DNA of 64,000 nucleotides from UBA1046 sp012511325. GTDB lineage: Bacteria > Bacillota > Clostridia > Saccharofermentanales > DTU023. The stretch lies in contig JBMNJZ010000001.1 in assembly GCA_050951925.1 (NCBI GenBank), positions 868,001-932,000 on the forward strand. The letters are read 5' to 3'. The translations under genes and the position numbers were made by a program. Shown piece by piece: positions 50,865-60,257 of the stretch (within the stretch, counting starts at the first letter, position 1; the number at the start of each line of letters is the position of its first letter). Under the pieces are notes generated by a model that worked only from the letters and a program-made list of their open reading frames with translations, did not search any database and was not told the DNA's origin.

Positions 50865-53800
50865 GTAATCTCTCCTGAAGGGAAGTATGGTACTTAAATA
50901 GCCATATTCCGCCGTCTTGGTTTTTTATAATATTCTTGTTAGAGTTATTAAGAATGAATTTATTATTGCTATTGTCAAACAAAATCCTCCAAAAACTTTG
51001 GAAAAACAGATTGTGCATATCGCTGTAGTATTTAGCCCCATAAAGCCCGGGCCCGGATGTTGCACCACAGAAAACAGCATTGGTATTAGAGCCACCTGTA
51101 GGTTTTTTTATGTATGTCTCGTTATGAGTATTAGAAAGCTTAAGGTATTCCGTGCCTACGCCGTCTGGTACGTCGTTCGTAACATCCCATAGCATCGTAT
51201 TTTCGCTCACAGGCGAGGCGAGGTGATAATCATCTCCACCTATGTGCTGAAGATATACTTGTGTCGTAGTAACCGGATTGTCAGACCCGGGCCCGAGTCC
51301 GGGCGGCGACTCTCCGGTCATGCAATAGTATTCCGTGTCGCTTTCTCCTACCACCCTTGCGACAACAAGGTATTTTTCTTCCGTATTGGTAGTCGTGGGA
51401 AGCGGATCATCGTAAGAGGCTCCGCTGACAAATTTCAGATTATATGGTATCTTCCACCTCGCATATAGTTCTATATCCTGTTCCGGATTGATATTAAATT
51501 TACCATCCTCTGTAATTCCTGCTATATCGCCGTCATCTGTGTAAATCGTTCCGTTAGTATTCAATAGTTTTTTGAGATCTTCACCATCGTAAACATACCA
51601 GCCTGCAAAGCTTGAGCTTGAGTCTAAAAGTGAACCCTTATCACTCATCTCAATATTCAAAGCAGAGAATGATTTATCCGTATTGGTGGATATGAGAGCC
51701 GGATCTACACCTTGATCGCCGTTATTGTAGAGATAATGGTTATTTATATATTCTTCATTTTCCGTTGCCGTTCCGTCTAAGTTATAATGCTTCAAAATAA
51801 GCTTTCCGGTGCACCAAAGCGCACGTAAATTGAGTACATTGCTGTCAAAAGTCCTTATATTGCCTTCGCTGTCAATATTAGTCTTATCACGCGCTTCTAT
51901 TTTCAGTGCCTGAACTTTAAAATCAGCATTTCCCGCATTTTGCGCTGTAGCTTCCAGATAGAACGGCGAAGGATCTAATGTGGCCATGGCTCTATAAATG
52001 TCTGAACTAAAGCCAACGGCATTCTCCTCCGGATTGAATTCGAATGTGAATGTCCAATTTCCACTCACCGTCATTTCGTTAGTATTAATCAAGTTATTCC
52101 ATTGATCCCTCAATATGAGGTTCCAATTTACTGTATCTCCACGTTCCAGCCTCTGCCGTTCTCCCGGGTGCCAAACCTCAGGATTAATCGGCTCTGCCGA
52201 CAAATTAACTATAGCGGTGACATCAACTTTTAATGTTGCCATATAATATTTGCCGCTATCTGAATATCTAAAGAGGATTATCGTAGGTGTTTCTGTCTTA
52301 TCGATACCCGTTACGGTAAGTTTGGAAATAATACCCTCGGTTTCGCTTGCGGATATTTCAACCTTGTCGTTGATACTTACGGACGGGTTATCGGCGAAAT
52401 TAACCCATTCACCATTGTCTTTTCTGATTTCAAAATTTAACACTAAAATATCTGTGTAACCGTCGCCGTCAAAAAATTGCACTTCCGTTTCATCGACATA
52501 ATCGTCAATATCTTCGCCTGTAACCGCATCTGTATGATAAGAAATTAAATCCAACCCCATTTCGGACTCAGTCAATTCCAAGCGCCTGTTCTTAGGCCAT
52601 TCGCCGTAGTGGACATATTTTTTGCCGCCCGGATATTCTTGCGTAATTACTGTGGCAAACGGATAGTCCTCACCTTCGAGCGAAGCTTCACCGCAGGGGA
52701 AGCTGTAGTTAGCAGTGACTTTGTGATAAGAATTCTGTGGGGAACCGCTATTCAAGTCATCGCAGAATTGCTGCAGTGACATATCGTCGTATGATTTCGA
52801 ATTAATGCCGTTATCTACCCAACCGGATTCAGCCGATGCTATTATCAGCTGGCCGGTTAGATAATTGTTAGCATAATAATAGCAGTTATTTAACTCGCCG
52901 CCTAACTGTTTTGGCAGTAAATTGTTCTCGTTATAGCATGCGTCACCGCCTATTACGGCAACCTTTACATTGCCTTCAGGCAGGGGTAAATCCATATAAG
53001 AATAGCAATTATAATATTTCGGGCTTATAAATGCACTCGCCTCCTCAGCATGCATATTTACGGCACTGCATGTAAAGGCTGATGAGGCGATGCCGCTGAT
53101 ATAAATATTCAGTTGATCGGACTCGGGATAGATAAGAGAATGATTAACAATAACTCTGCCGCCGGAATAACAATTATTTATCTTGGTTTGATTTGTACCC
53201 GCGATACCTCCTACAGTTATGTTATCTTTATAGCCTGAACCAACACTTGTGCCCCTGTTCCTATCTGTATTGATTCCAATTGTAGTTACGGCAGAGCATC
53301 TGTTTATATTTGTTCTGAGAACGCCTGCCAAGCCACCTATGGTTGCTTCGCCGCAAGAAACCGGCTGATTGCTTTCATCACTAATTTCATAGCCGGCAAC
53401 CGCACAGTTTTCGATCTTGCCATTGTAGTTATCATAGTCATCATCATATTCGTTTGCCATCCCCACTAAGGTGCCGATGGCATAATAGCCCGCAGGGCTT
53501 TCTGCAGGACGCTTAATTACCGCAGGAGTGTTATTTGAGTCCCTGATGAGTACGACATTTTTTATCGTAGAGCTTACAGTTAATCCGAAAACTCCTACCG
53601 AATAACAACTTGATGTAATAGAAAGGTTCTTGATTTTATAACTTTGACCGTCAAAAGTCCCGCCAAACCAGGCAAAAAACGGTAAGCGGTAGCTCTTTCC
53701 CGATGTTTCTCCAAGGGCAGCGATCGGGGAATAGCTTGTTCTTCTGATGCACTCTATATCATAATCCTGAATGAAGTTCTGTCTTGCCCTTGATTGCCCG

Positions 53801-56800
53801 AAATCATTCCAGACTTCCGGTTCCGCTTCCGCGTTATAAGTCCAACCTGAAGCATCACTATATTCTATCTGGCTTCCTTTCTTTGTCGCGTGCAAATAAG
53901 GGAAATAATTGTAATTTGTTCTGCTAATCCGCTGATCACAATTCCTATTAACGCTGTTCCAGTTGATAAACTGCAGTTGGTCGAGTGACCTGATTCTGTA
54001 TTTATTATTCCCCGTTCCCGGCTCGTATTGAGGAGCGGGTTGAGTACCGGCGTTATTCCATGTGTTCCAACCTGTGAGCTTTATTGATTTGGCGAAGAAA
54101 GGACAGAAAGTATAGTTTAGCGGATCGTCCTCCCCGGCTGTTAAAGTCACGGTAGCATTCTGCACATTCCCCGTCATGAACATATAGTTATCTTTATACA
54201 GGCGGCCATTAGCATCAACGCCATTAGTTTTATATGAGGTAGCAAGATTAGTTTCATCACAAGTGGTATAGCAATAGAACTTATAGCCTGGATAGTTTTC
54301 ATTAAAATATGAGTCGGCGGAAGCGTTTGTGGTTACAGGGTTGGTTGCAGATACATTCACATTCAGCCATGATACATCTAAGGCGTATGTTTCTGTGCCG
54401 CCGCCTTTTTTGGCAACATAATACCCATAGCCGTATTCTTTGACGATTCCTCCGGTGTTATGCGCCGTGCTTGTGGTGTTATGGTAAACCGCCTCGTATT
54501 CTCCGCCTTCGCCATTTTTTCTGCCAACCATATAGATCTTATATCCCTGACCCTGAGCAGAGCCTCCAGTAACTTTTTCCCAGTAGAACAGACCGGCCTT
54601 ACCGTATTCAGGTTCCTCTTCCGATATCGGCGGCAACCAATCGCCATAATGAGGGAGACCTTCTATTGATACATACGGGTATATGACAAGAAGCTCAAGG
54701 TTTTCTTTTTGATTGTTTTGATTATATGGATAGGTGTCAAACTCGTTTTCGTCGTCCGAAAAAGGACTTCCCAATAAAGTGGCAGCAGCTGCATTAGATG
54801 TGAATTCATATTTTTGAGAATCTTCTAGCTTATTATCTTCGGATCCGAAATAGTAGACATTCTGTACCGTTGTTGCGTCCGGCGCTGTACTGTATATGTG
54901 AGTCGCCTGTGACTCGGAACAGTTAAAGAGCGAATATGAATTGGTTATACTTGAAATGTTGTTGGGAACAAAGCCCGCTGCCGAATCAATTATGCCTTCG
55001 GCTAAACCGGTTTTCATTATTCCGAAACCTGCGGAGTATGAGCCTGAAATAGAGGATCCGGCAGTAAGTGCACCTGCCAGTCCGCCTATCTTGGAAGTCG
55101 ATGCGCCTCCGATAAGGTATGAGTCAGCATACGAATTCTGTATTATAGCACTGCCGTTTGTTTTGCTGCCTATCAGACCGCCAATCGAGCCCGTTCCTTC
55201 GATGATCGTTGCGGCAAAGCTGTTTTGAATGGTTAACGTGGAGTCTGTCGAACTGCTGCCTACGAACCCGCCGACATTGGCAGTGCCTTTCAATAAGATA
55301 TTGTCCGCATAGGTGCTTTCGGATGCAAAGTATTCTTTCTCAATATAAAGTCGGCAGTCTTTTATTGTAAGGTCTGAGGTGGTTCTTCCCGCCAGGCCGC
55401 CTACGTCCGTGCCGCCTTCTATCTTTTCGTTAACCAATGTAACGCCGGAAATATTAGTTCCTGCAAAACTCCCAAACAACCCCGCCGGTTCGGAGCTGTT
55501 GCCGATATGCATATTAATAATTTTGAACGAGTCGGCAGCAGGCGGGGCAATATAGCCCGAATATGTCATTAAAGACGAGTTGTTGATCGGCGTGAATGTT
55601 TTATCTCCGTAAATTGACTTCCAGAGGAACGGCTTTTCGAGAGACCAATTATCATCAGAAACATCGTTAAAGTCTATATCCGAAATCTGTTTTGCGGAGG
55701 TAATGGCATTCGCCGGCAAGCGTGAAGTTGATATGTTAAGATTCTGCAGATGTCTGCCATACGCTATATTGGCTTCTGTCGGGTTCTCCGGATTTAATGA
55801 CGCGAATAAACTGTTTGTAGTTCTTTCTATCGGGCCTACGTCCGGAACACTGTTGTCGCTGCTTGAGACAGTAAATGATAGTTCTAAGTCTTCGCCCGGA
55901 ATGAGAGCGCCTGTCCTTGGCTCTGCATAATCCGGTTCCCATGTTATAGCGCCGAAAGTGTCTTTGAAGTATTGACTTTGATTGGTTTCGGGGTCGACGT
56001 CAAGCTTATCAAGTATAACGGACGCAGAAAATACTTTAGTTACTGGATCCGGGGTGACGGTCTGCAGGAGAGTGACTGTATTACCGCTTGTTTTTCCCTT
56101 AACTGCAAGCTTAAATTCCAGATCACTTATATCAGAATCAGAAGGAAGAATCGCAGTCATATTCGCTTGCAAAATATCGGCATTGATGACATTCAGCGAG
56201 GCGTTGATCATATTGCCGCTTACATCCGCGGGCATATTCGCTTTGCCGCCGTAGTAGCCTATTTTATTATTCCCTTTCAGGCTATGCCTGGGATCCTTGA
56301 ATCTTATCGAAGAATCCCCGTTTAGCGTTTCATCGTTATCAATGTAATAATTGCCGGAAGATCTTTTTTCCGAGTAAAATGCCGAATAGACATATCCGGT
56401 AACAGGGTCAAATTCAATGACCCAATTATCATCACGTACATCCCCATCAATGCTTCCTGGAGGAAAAATAAAATCGACCAGGTCACTTGGAGTTGAATTA
56501 CCAGGATTGTCTTTGTCGTGATAAAAATATTTTAAGTTACCAGGATTTACCGCAGCAGTGTCTTCTCCCCAATCGGCCGGTTTGACGTCGACTTCTCCAA
56601 GTTCTGTGGCCGTTAATAAGCTGTCTATTCCTCCCGATGCTTTTAACTCCTTAATTCTGTTCTGCGCGCTGACATACATGCTCTGGGCTATGTTGTCCAG
56701 CTTTGTTTGATTGATACGGTCAACCAAGCCTTGAATGCCAATAAATGCGACACCGAGAAGAATCACTACGATCGCAACAACGATGAGTGTTTGAATCAGC

Positions 56801-56847
56801 GTTAAACCTTTTTTATTTTTTAACTGGCTGTCAATTCTTGTTTTCAC
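50851..56847 (-). CDS. Giant pilin-like tip adhesin with GLUG and InlB-type repeats
   Basis: A 1,998-residue protein whose N-terminus is a prepilin leader (MKTRIDSQLKNKKG) followed by LTLIQTLIVVAIVVILLGVA. Position 5 is Gln instead of the conserved Glu, as in tip pilins that need no docking into a pilin below. GLUG-type repeats (GGLAG, GGFVG, GGLIG) run at about 455-620 and again at 1085-1220. Beta-sandwich-like stretches follow, then an InlB B-type unit (FAGWYVYDGEDL, then ELYARW; about 1747-1797). First gene of the leftward operon. It is probably displayed at the pilus tip for attachment. Confidence 0.87.
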   Translation of the reverse strand: MKTRIDSQLKNKKGLTLIQTLIVVAIVVILLGVAFIGIQGLVDRINQTKLDNIAQSMYVSAQNRIKELKASGGIDSLLTATELGEVDVKPADWGEDTAAVNPGNLKYFYHDKDNPGNSTPSDLVDFIFPPGSIDGDVRDDNWVIEFDPVTGYVYSAFYSEKRSSGNYYIDNDETLNGDSSIRFKDPRHSLKGNNKIGYYGGKANMPADVSGNMINASLNVINADILQANMTAILPSDSDISDLEFKLAVKGKTSGNTVTLLQTVTPDPVTKVFSASVILDKLDVDPETNQSQYFKDTFGAITWEPDYAEPRTGALIPGEDLELSFTVSSSDNSVPDVGPIERTTNSLFASLNPENPTEANIAYGRHLQNLNISTSRLPANAITSAKQISDIDFNDVSDDNWSLEKPFLWKSIYGDKTFTPINNSSLMTYSGYIAPPAADSFKIINMHIGNSSEPAGLFGSFAGTNISGVTLVNEKIEGGTDVGGLAGRTTSDLTIKDCRLYIEKEYFASESTYADNILLKGTANVGGFVGSSSTDSTLTIQNSFAATIIEGTGSIGGLIGSKTNGSAIIQNSYADSYLIGGASTSKIGGLAGALTAGSSISGSYSAGFGIMKTGLAEGIIDSAAGFVPNNISSITNSYSLFNCSESQATHIYSTAPDATTVQNVYYFGSEDNKLEDSQKYEFTSNAAAATLLGSPFSDDENEFDTYPYNQNNQKENLELLVIYPYVSIEGLPHYGDWLPPISEEEPEYGKAGLFYWEKVTGGSAQGQGYKIYMVGRKNGEGGEYEAVYHNTTSTAHNTGGIVKEYGYGYYVAKKGGGTETYALDVSWLNVNVSATNPVTTNASADSYFNENYPGYKFYCYTTCDETNLATSYKTNGVDANGRLYKDNYMFMTGNVQNATVTLTAGEDDPLNYTFCPFFAKSIKLTGWNTWNNAGTQPAPQYEPGTGNNKYRIRSLDQLQFINWNSVNRNCDQRISRTNYNYFPYLHATKKGSQIEYSDASGWTYNAEAEPEVWNDFGQSRARQNFIQDYDIECIRRTSYSPIAALGETSGKSYRLPFFAWFGGTFDGQSYKIKNLSITSSCYSVGVFGLTVSSTIKNVVLIRDSNNTPAVIKRPAESPAGYYAIGTLVGMANEYDDDYDNYNGKIENCAVAGYEISDESNQPVSCGEATIGGLAGVLRTNINRCSAVTTIGINTDRNRGTSVGSGYKDNITVGGIAGTNQTKINNCYSGGRVIVNHSLIYPESDQLNIYISGIASSAFTCSAVNMHAEEASAFISPKYYNCYSYMDLPLPEGNVKVAVIGGDACYNENNLLPKQLGGELNNCYYYANNYLTGQLIIASAESGWVDNGINSKSYDDMSLQQFCDDLNSGSPQNSYHKVTANYSFPCGEASLEGEDYPFATVITQEYPGGKKYVHYGEWPKNRRLELTESEMGLDLISYHTDAVTGEDIDDYVDETEVQFFDGDGYTDILVLNFEIRKDNGEWVNFADNPSVSINDKVEISASETEGIISKLTVTGIDKTETPTIILFRYSDSGKYYMATLKVDVTAIVNLSAEPINPEVWHPGERQRLERGDTVNWNLILRDQWNNLINTNEMTVSGNWTFTFEFNPEENAVGFSSDIYRAMATLDPSPFYLEATAQNAGNADFKVQALKIEARDKTNIDSEGNIRTFDSNVLNLRALWCTGKLILKHYNLDGTATENEEYINNHYLYNNGDQGVDPALISTNTDKSFSALNIEMSDKGSLLDSSSSFAGWYVYDGEDLKKLLNTNGTIYTDDGDIAGITEDGKFNINPEQDIELYARWKIPYNLKFVSGASYDDPLPTTTNTEEKYLVVARVVGESDTEYYCMTGESPPGLGPGSDNPVTTTQVYLQHIGGDDYHLASPVSENTMLWDVTNDVPDGVGTEYLKLSNTHNETYIKKPTGGSNTNAVFCGATSGPGLYGAKYYSDMHNLFFQSFWRILFDNSNNKFILNNSNKNIIKNQDGGIWLFKYHTSLQERLHEFK

Positions 56848-57395
56848 GGTGTACCTCCGCTATTCAAACGGCATTGACGGTTTAGTTCACTTGGCCTAGT
56901 TATAAAACTATTATAATTATAATTGTTTGCATTATAAAATATTGCAACCGGTCTGTCATGTACGAATCCCTATTGCTCAATGTTTGGGCACTTGAGTTTT
57001 GCGCCGTTGCGCTTCTCTAGGTCTGCCAGCAGTATTTAAGTGCGAGCCTCTAAAATAGATACACTCATCAATGCTGGATCTTATGTCCATGCTAGCATAG
57101 AAACGGCGCAAATTAAACTCAAGGGTTCCCTCTCAAAGCAGGAACGACATATTTGGTATAAAAATGGTACAAAACAGCCGAAAGCGGGTAAGAAATCTAA
57201 AAGCAAAACCCGCTGAAATATCTATGTTCCAACGGGCTCGGACTTGGCATCGTACAATAAAATGAATACAATCCACTTGAAAGTATGTCGTGGGTGCATT
57301 TGGGTGTATTTCTGAAAACCGGGTGCACCGCTCAGTTTAGGGTGCATTCATTGTTGCAACAAGGTGCATGGGCAGTATATGCCGATTCTGCTTCT
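56848..57395. other. Long intergenic region behind the AAA gene
   Basis: About 550 bp without a convincing gene. It holds promoter copy B, a partial inverted third copy of its upstream half (56992-57008, TTGAGTTTTGCGCCGTT), and, at 57,288-57,370, four spaced GGTGCA words. A basic 30-codon frame near 57,120-57,215 (IWYKNGTKQPKAGKKSKSK) has no start and may be a remnant. Confidence 0.5.
57077..57122 (-). promoter_or_regulatory. Pilus promoter, copy B
   Basis: On the minus strand TTGAGT (57117-57122) and TATGCT (57094-57099) are 17 bp apart, followed by the palindrome ATGCTAGCAT and GGACATAAGATC. It matches copy A at 41117-41164 and drives the giant adhesin and minor pilins through a leader of about 230 nt. 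Confidence 0.7.
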
Positions 57396-58718
57396 TTATA
57401 GCAGATTGTCAATCTCCTCAAGCAGGAACGGGATGATTCCCACATAACTGATGCCATTTTCATCTGTGTGCATTTTTGCATTACCGCCTGTTACTACAAG
57501 TTTTCTAAATGAATCCCCGCTTTTTAGGAGAGGAAGAATTTCTTGCTGATGTTTTTCCGCATCATGGATGCTGAAAGCGGACTGTATGTAGACCTTTTGG
57601 TTTCCCCTATTTACTACAAAATCAATCTCGTGCCATCGTTCGGGGAGCAGCCTGCCAGCCACGGTTTTTGTAAAACGTACGGAACCCACATCTACCGCAA
57701 ATCCACGAAGCACCAATTCATTATGCAAAATATTTTCCATCAAGTGAGTCTCTTCAATCTGTCGAAAATTCAGCCTGGCGTTTCGTAAGCCAACATCTTC
57801 CGCATAGTATTTTACAGGAGAATTAAAATATGTCTTCCCTTTCACATCGTAGCGCCTGACTTTGGTAAAAAGAAACGCATCCTCTATCGCATCCAGGTAT
57901 TTCTTTACGGTTTTATCTGTTGTGCCCGCACGGCGAACTGAGTTTAAGGTGTTTGCCAGCTTTGATGGGTTAGTCAGGCTGCCAACATTGGAAGCCAGCA
58001 CATCCACCAGGTCATTCACATATGAGTCCGCCACCCGGTATCTTTCCGCAATATCAGCCACATATACTCGCTCAAACAAACTGGACAAGTACGCCTCTCT
58101 CTCCCTTGGGTTCTTTTCCAGCACGGCAAGCGGCATGCCGCCATACACCAGGTATTCTTCCCAGGCGTCCGCCTTTTCCATATCAGAAACGGAATAAAAT
58201 TCTGCAAAGCTGAAAGGGTGCAGGCGTATTTCAATGCCTCTGTCACGGAAGTTGGTGGCAACGTCCTTGGACAGCATCTTGGAGTTGCTTCCGGTCACAT
58301 AAATGTCCAAATTGCGTCGGGTCATCAAATCGCTGAGGATGTCGTAGAAGGTGGTGTATAGCAGTTCCCGATCTTCTTCAGGCACCTGACTTTCATCCAC
58401 ATCTAAGCGCTTGACCTTGTAAGAGAGCTGAATTTCATCAATGAACAAATAAAACTGTTTGTTTCTACTTTCAATTTTTTCAACAACATACTGATGCAGG
58501 GTATTAGGGTTGCGCATGGCTTCATACTGTTTCTGGTCCAGCGCAATCTCAATGATCTGGCTGTCATCTATGCCTTGCTGATGAAGGTATTCTTTGAAAA
58601 GTCGAAACAGCAAAAATGACTTTCCGCAACGGCGTATCCCAGTAATGATTTTAATTCGACTATTGTGCATCATACTAATGAGACGCTTCAAAGGTCGCTC
58701 TCGATCAATGACTTTCAT
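57396..58718 (-). CDS. AAA ATPase with DUF4143 domain
   Basis: A 440-residue protein of the orphan AAA_14/DUF4143 group. Walker A is GIRRCGKS (about 26-33); Walker B is in FYLFIDEIQL (about 90), then VYVTGSNSKMLS. The C-terminal DUF4143 part has YFNSPVKYYAEDVGLRNARL and a PD-(D/E)XK-like WHEIDFVVNRGNQKVYIQSA. Function unknown; such genes are frequently found in mobile regions. AAGGAGT precedes the ATG. Two 29-bp palindromes lie in and before the leader. Confidence 0.85.
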   Translation of the reverse strand: MKVIDRERPLKRLISMMHNSRIKIITGIRRCGKSFLLFRLFKEYLHQQGIDDSQIIEIALDQKQYEAMRNPNTLHQYVVEKIESRNKQFYLFIDEIQLSYKVKRLDVDESQVPEEDRELLYTTFYDILSDLMTRRNLDIYVTGSNSKMLSKDVATNFRDRGIEIRLHPFSFAEFYSVSDMEKADAWEEYLVYGGMPLAVLEKNPREREAYLSSLFERVYVADIAERYRVADSYVNDLVDVLASNVGSLTNPSKLANTLNSVRRAGTTDKTVKKYLDAIEDAFLFTKVRRYDVKGKTYFNSPVKYYAEDVGLRNARLNFRQIEETHLMENILHNELVLRGFAVDVGSVRFTKTVAGRLLPERWHEIDFVVNRGNQKVYIQSAFSIHDAEKHQQEILPLLKSGDSFRKLVVTGGNAKMHTDENGISYVGIIPFLLEEIDNLL

Positions 58719-58733
58719 AAGGACTCCTTATGA

Positions 58734-58762
58734 CGGATTTCATCGATAGTCGATAAAATCCG
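58734..58762. repeat. Palindrome 1 at the AAA gene leader
   Basis: CGGATTTCATCGA, a 3-nt gap, then TCGATAAAATCCG: a 13-bp inverted repeat with one mismatch. It lies between the likely -10 and the start codon of the AAA gene. The same motif returns at 58807. Confidence 0.6.
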
Positions 58763-58806
58763 TACTTAAGGTATAATTTTACACCATTGTTATTTTCTGC
58801 GCAAAC

Positions 58807-58835
58807 CGGATTTCATCGAGACTCGACGAAATCCG
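58807..58835. repeat. Palindrome 2 at the AAA gene leader
   Basis: CGGATTTCATCGA, then GAC, then TCGACGAAATCCG: same half-site as palindrome 1, 73 bp away. Paired sites suggest an operator. From 58,836 to the tRNA I see no gene. Confidence 0.6.
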
Positions 58836-59113
58836 TCTTGATGACATAATAAAACCTGAAATGAAGATATCGGAGTAAGCATTTCCGACAACCACACTTT
58901 CTACTGAAAAAACCTGCTTAAAACGAGAAAAAATCAACCAGAAACAGAACCGACCCTGTGTTAGCTTGCTCACATTCAGATTATCGAACAATTCGTAATC
59001 GAAAAGTGCAAAATTATAAAGCTGCAAGATGTTGAGACTACCGGTTTTCATGGTTTCAACATGAATGAGGGTGCCCAATTCACTTAATAAAGTGTTTTGA
59101 GACACCCCCGACT

Positions 59114-59190
59114 TGGTGGGTGGTAGTGGAGTCGAACCACCGACCCCCTGCATGTCACGCAGGTACTCTAACCAGCTGAGCTAACCACCC
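59114..59190 (-). tRNA. tRNA-Val (GAC)
   Basis: The minus-strand cloverleaf has acceptor GGGTGGT/ACCACCC, D-arm TAGCTCAGCTGGTTAGAG, anticodon stem CCTGC/GCAGG with the loop GTGACAT, T-arm with GGTTCGACTCC, and an encoded 3' CCA. Anticodon GAC reads GUC valine. Nothing else is seen between it and the TetR gene. Confidence 0.95.
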
Positions 59191-59386
59191 GCAAGCTAGG
59201 TTAGGATACATTAATCAGGAGGTTTCTGTCAAGTGCGCTTTCCCGGTTGTGCTTTCCCCCTTTACCGGTTTCTCTGTTCTGTTCCGGCGCAGATCCGGCG
59301 CAGATCCGGCGCTGGTTTCTTAATTCTTCAGCAAGTTCATATGGGATACGAAGTGGTTAGAAATTGAGTCTTTGGAATAGTTCGGC

Positions 59387-59977
59387 TCATTGTATTTTGT
59401 CGCGGAGGACATGGCCGAAGATGCCGTTTTTGAACAGATCATAAAAGAAGTTAGAAATTCGTTCAGCATCCACCAGCCCCTCGGTTTTTCGCGTCAGATA
59501 GCTCAGGGTGTGCAAAAATCCGCCGACGAAAAGTTCGAGGGTATAGTCCAATTCCAGCTCACTCAGACCTAAGCGCGGCTCTATGAGTTCACTTACAGCT
59601 TGCTTGATGGCGGTGACGAGGCGATGCATAAAATGCCGATTGCCATTTGGCCCTAATAAGATATCAAATTTGCTTTGATTTTGATTATGAAAATACAGGA
59701 TCTGTTGCAATAATTGTTTGGAAGAGCTGTCTTGCCGGGCGCCGATGATGAGGATTTCTTTGAGGACTTCTTTGGATGGTATCAATTCATCTTCGATCGC
59801 TTCGAGTACGGCGGGAGCATCCTGGAAATAATAATAGAAGGTGGACCGGTTTATATCGAGGTCTTTAGCGATTTCGGTGACGGAAACCATCTGCCCCGGA
59901 TTTCCTTTGTATTTCTGCCAGAAGGTGTCGATAATTTGACTGCGGGTATGAGCCGTTTTCTCTGCTTGTTTTCCCAT
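59387..59977 (-). CDS. TetR/AcrR-family regulator
   Basis: A 196-residue regulator with an N-terminal HTH (MVSVTEIAKDLDINRSTFYY, about 30-50) and a C-terminal ligand domain. The frame opens far upstream (60067) but ATG 59977 has GGAGAACGAA before it and suits the family. It is divergent from ftsH with about 280 bp between, so it may regulate itself or ftsH. Confidence 0.85.
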   Translation of the reverse strand: MGKQAEKTAHTRSQIIDTFWQKYKGNPGQMVSVTEIAKDLDINRSTFYYYFQDAPAVLEAIEDELIPSKEVLKEILIIGARQDSSSKQLLQQILYFHNQNQSKFDILLGPNGNRHFMHRLVTAIKQAVSELIEPRLGLSELELDYTLELFVGGFLHTLSYLTRKTEGLVDAERISNFFYDLFKNGIFGHVLRDKIQ

Positions 59978-60257
59978 TTCGTTCTCCATCCCTGCCCGGC
60001 AGTTGCGGCCGGCGTGATCAGCAAAGGTATGTGCCAAGAGTGTACGCTGTTTCCGATAAAGATGCAAAAGTAAAAATCAGGAAAGAATTTTTTGCCAAAC
60101 ACGCCAAAACCCGACAGATAGCCGATTTTGTTGGTGTGATTTGCCTGTGTAATCTTTTATTATTTAATCAGGAAGATAATAGGGGGTAATGGGCTCTTTT
60201 ATGTGGAAGTGTTTTCAGGAACCGCCTATATTTCCAAATAATTTTTAGAGGTAATAA

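Noticed and set aside
58779..59153. Leftward 124-codon frame
   Set aside because: Starts within the tRNA-Val gene and has no domain or ribosome site.
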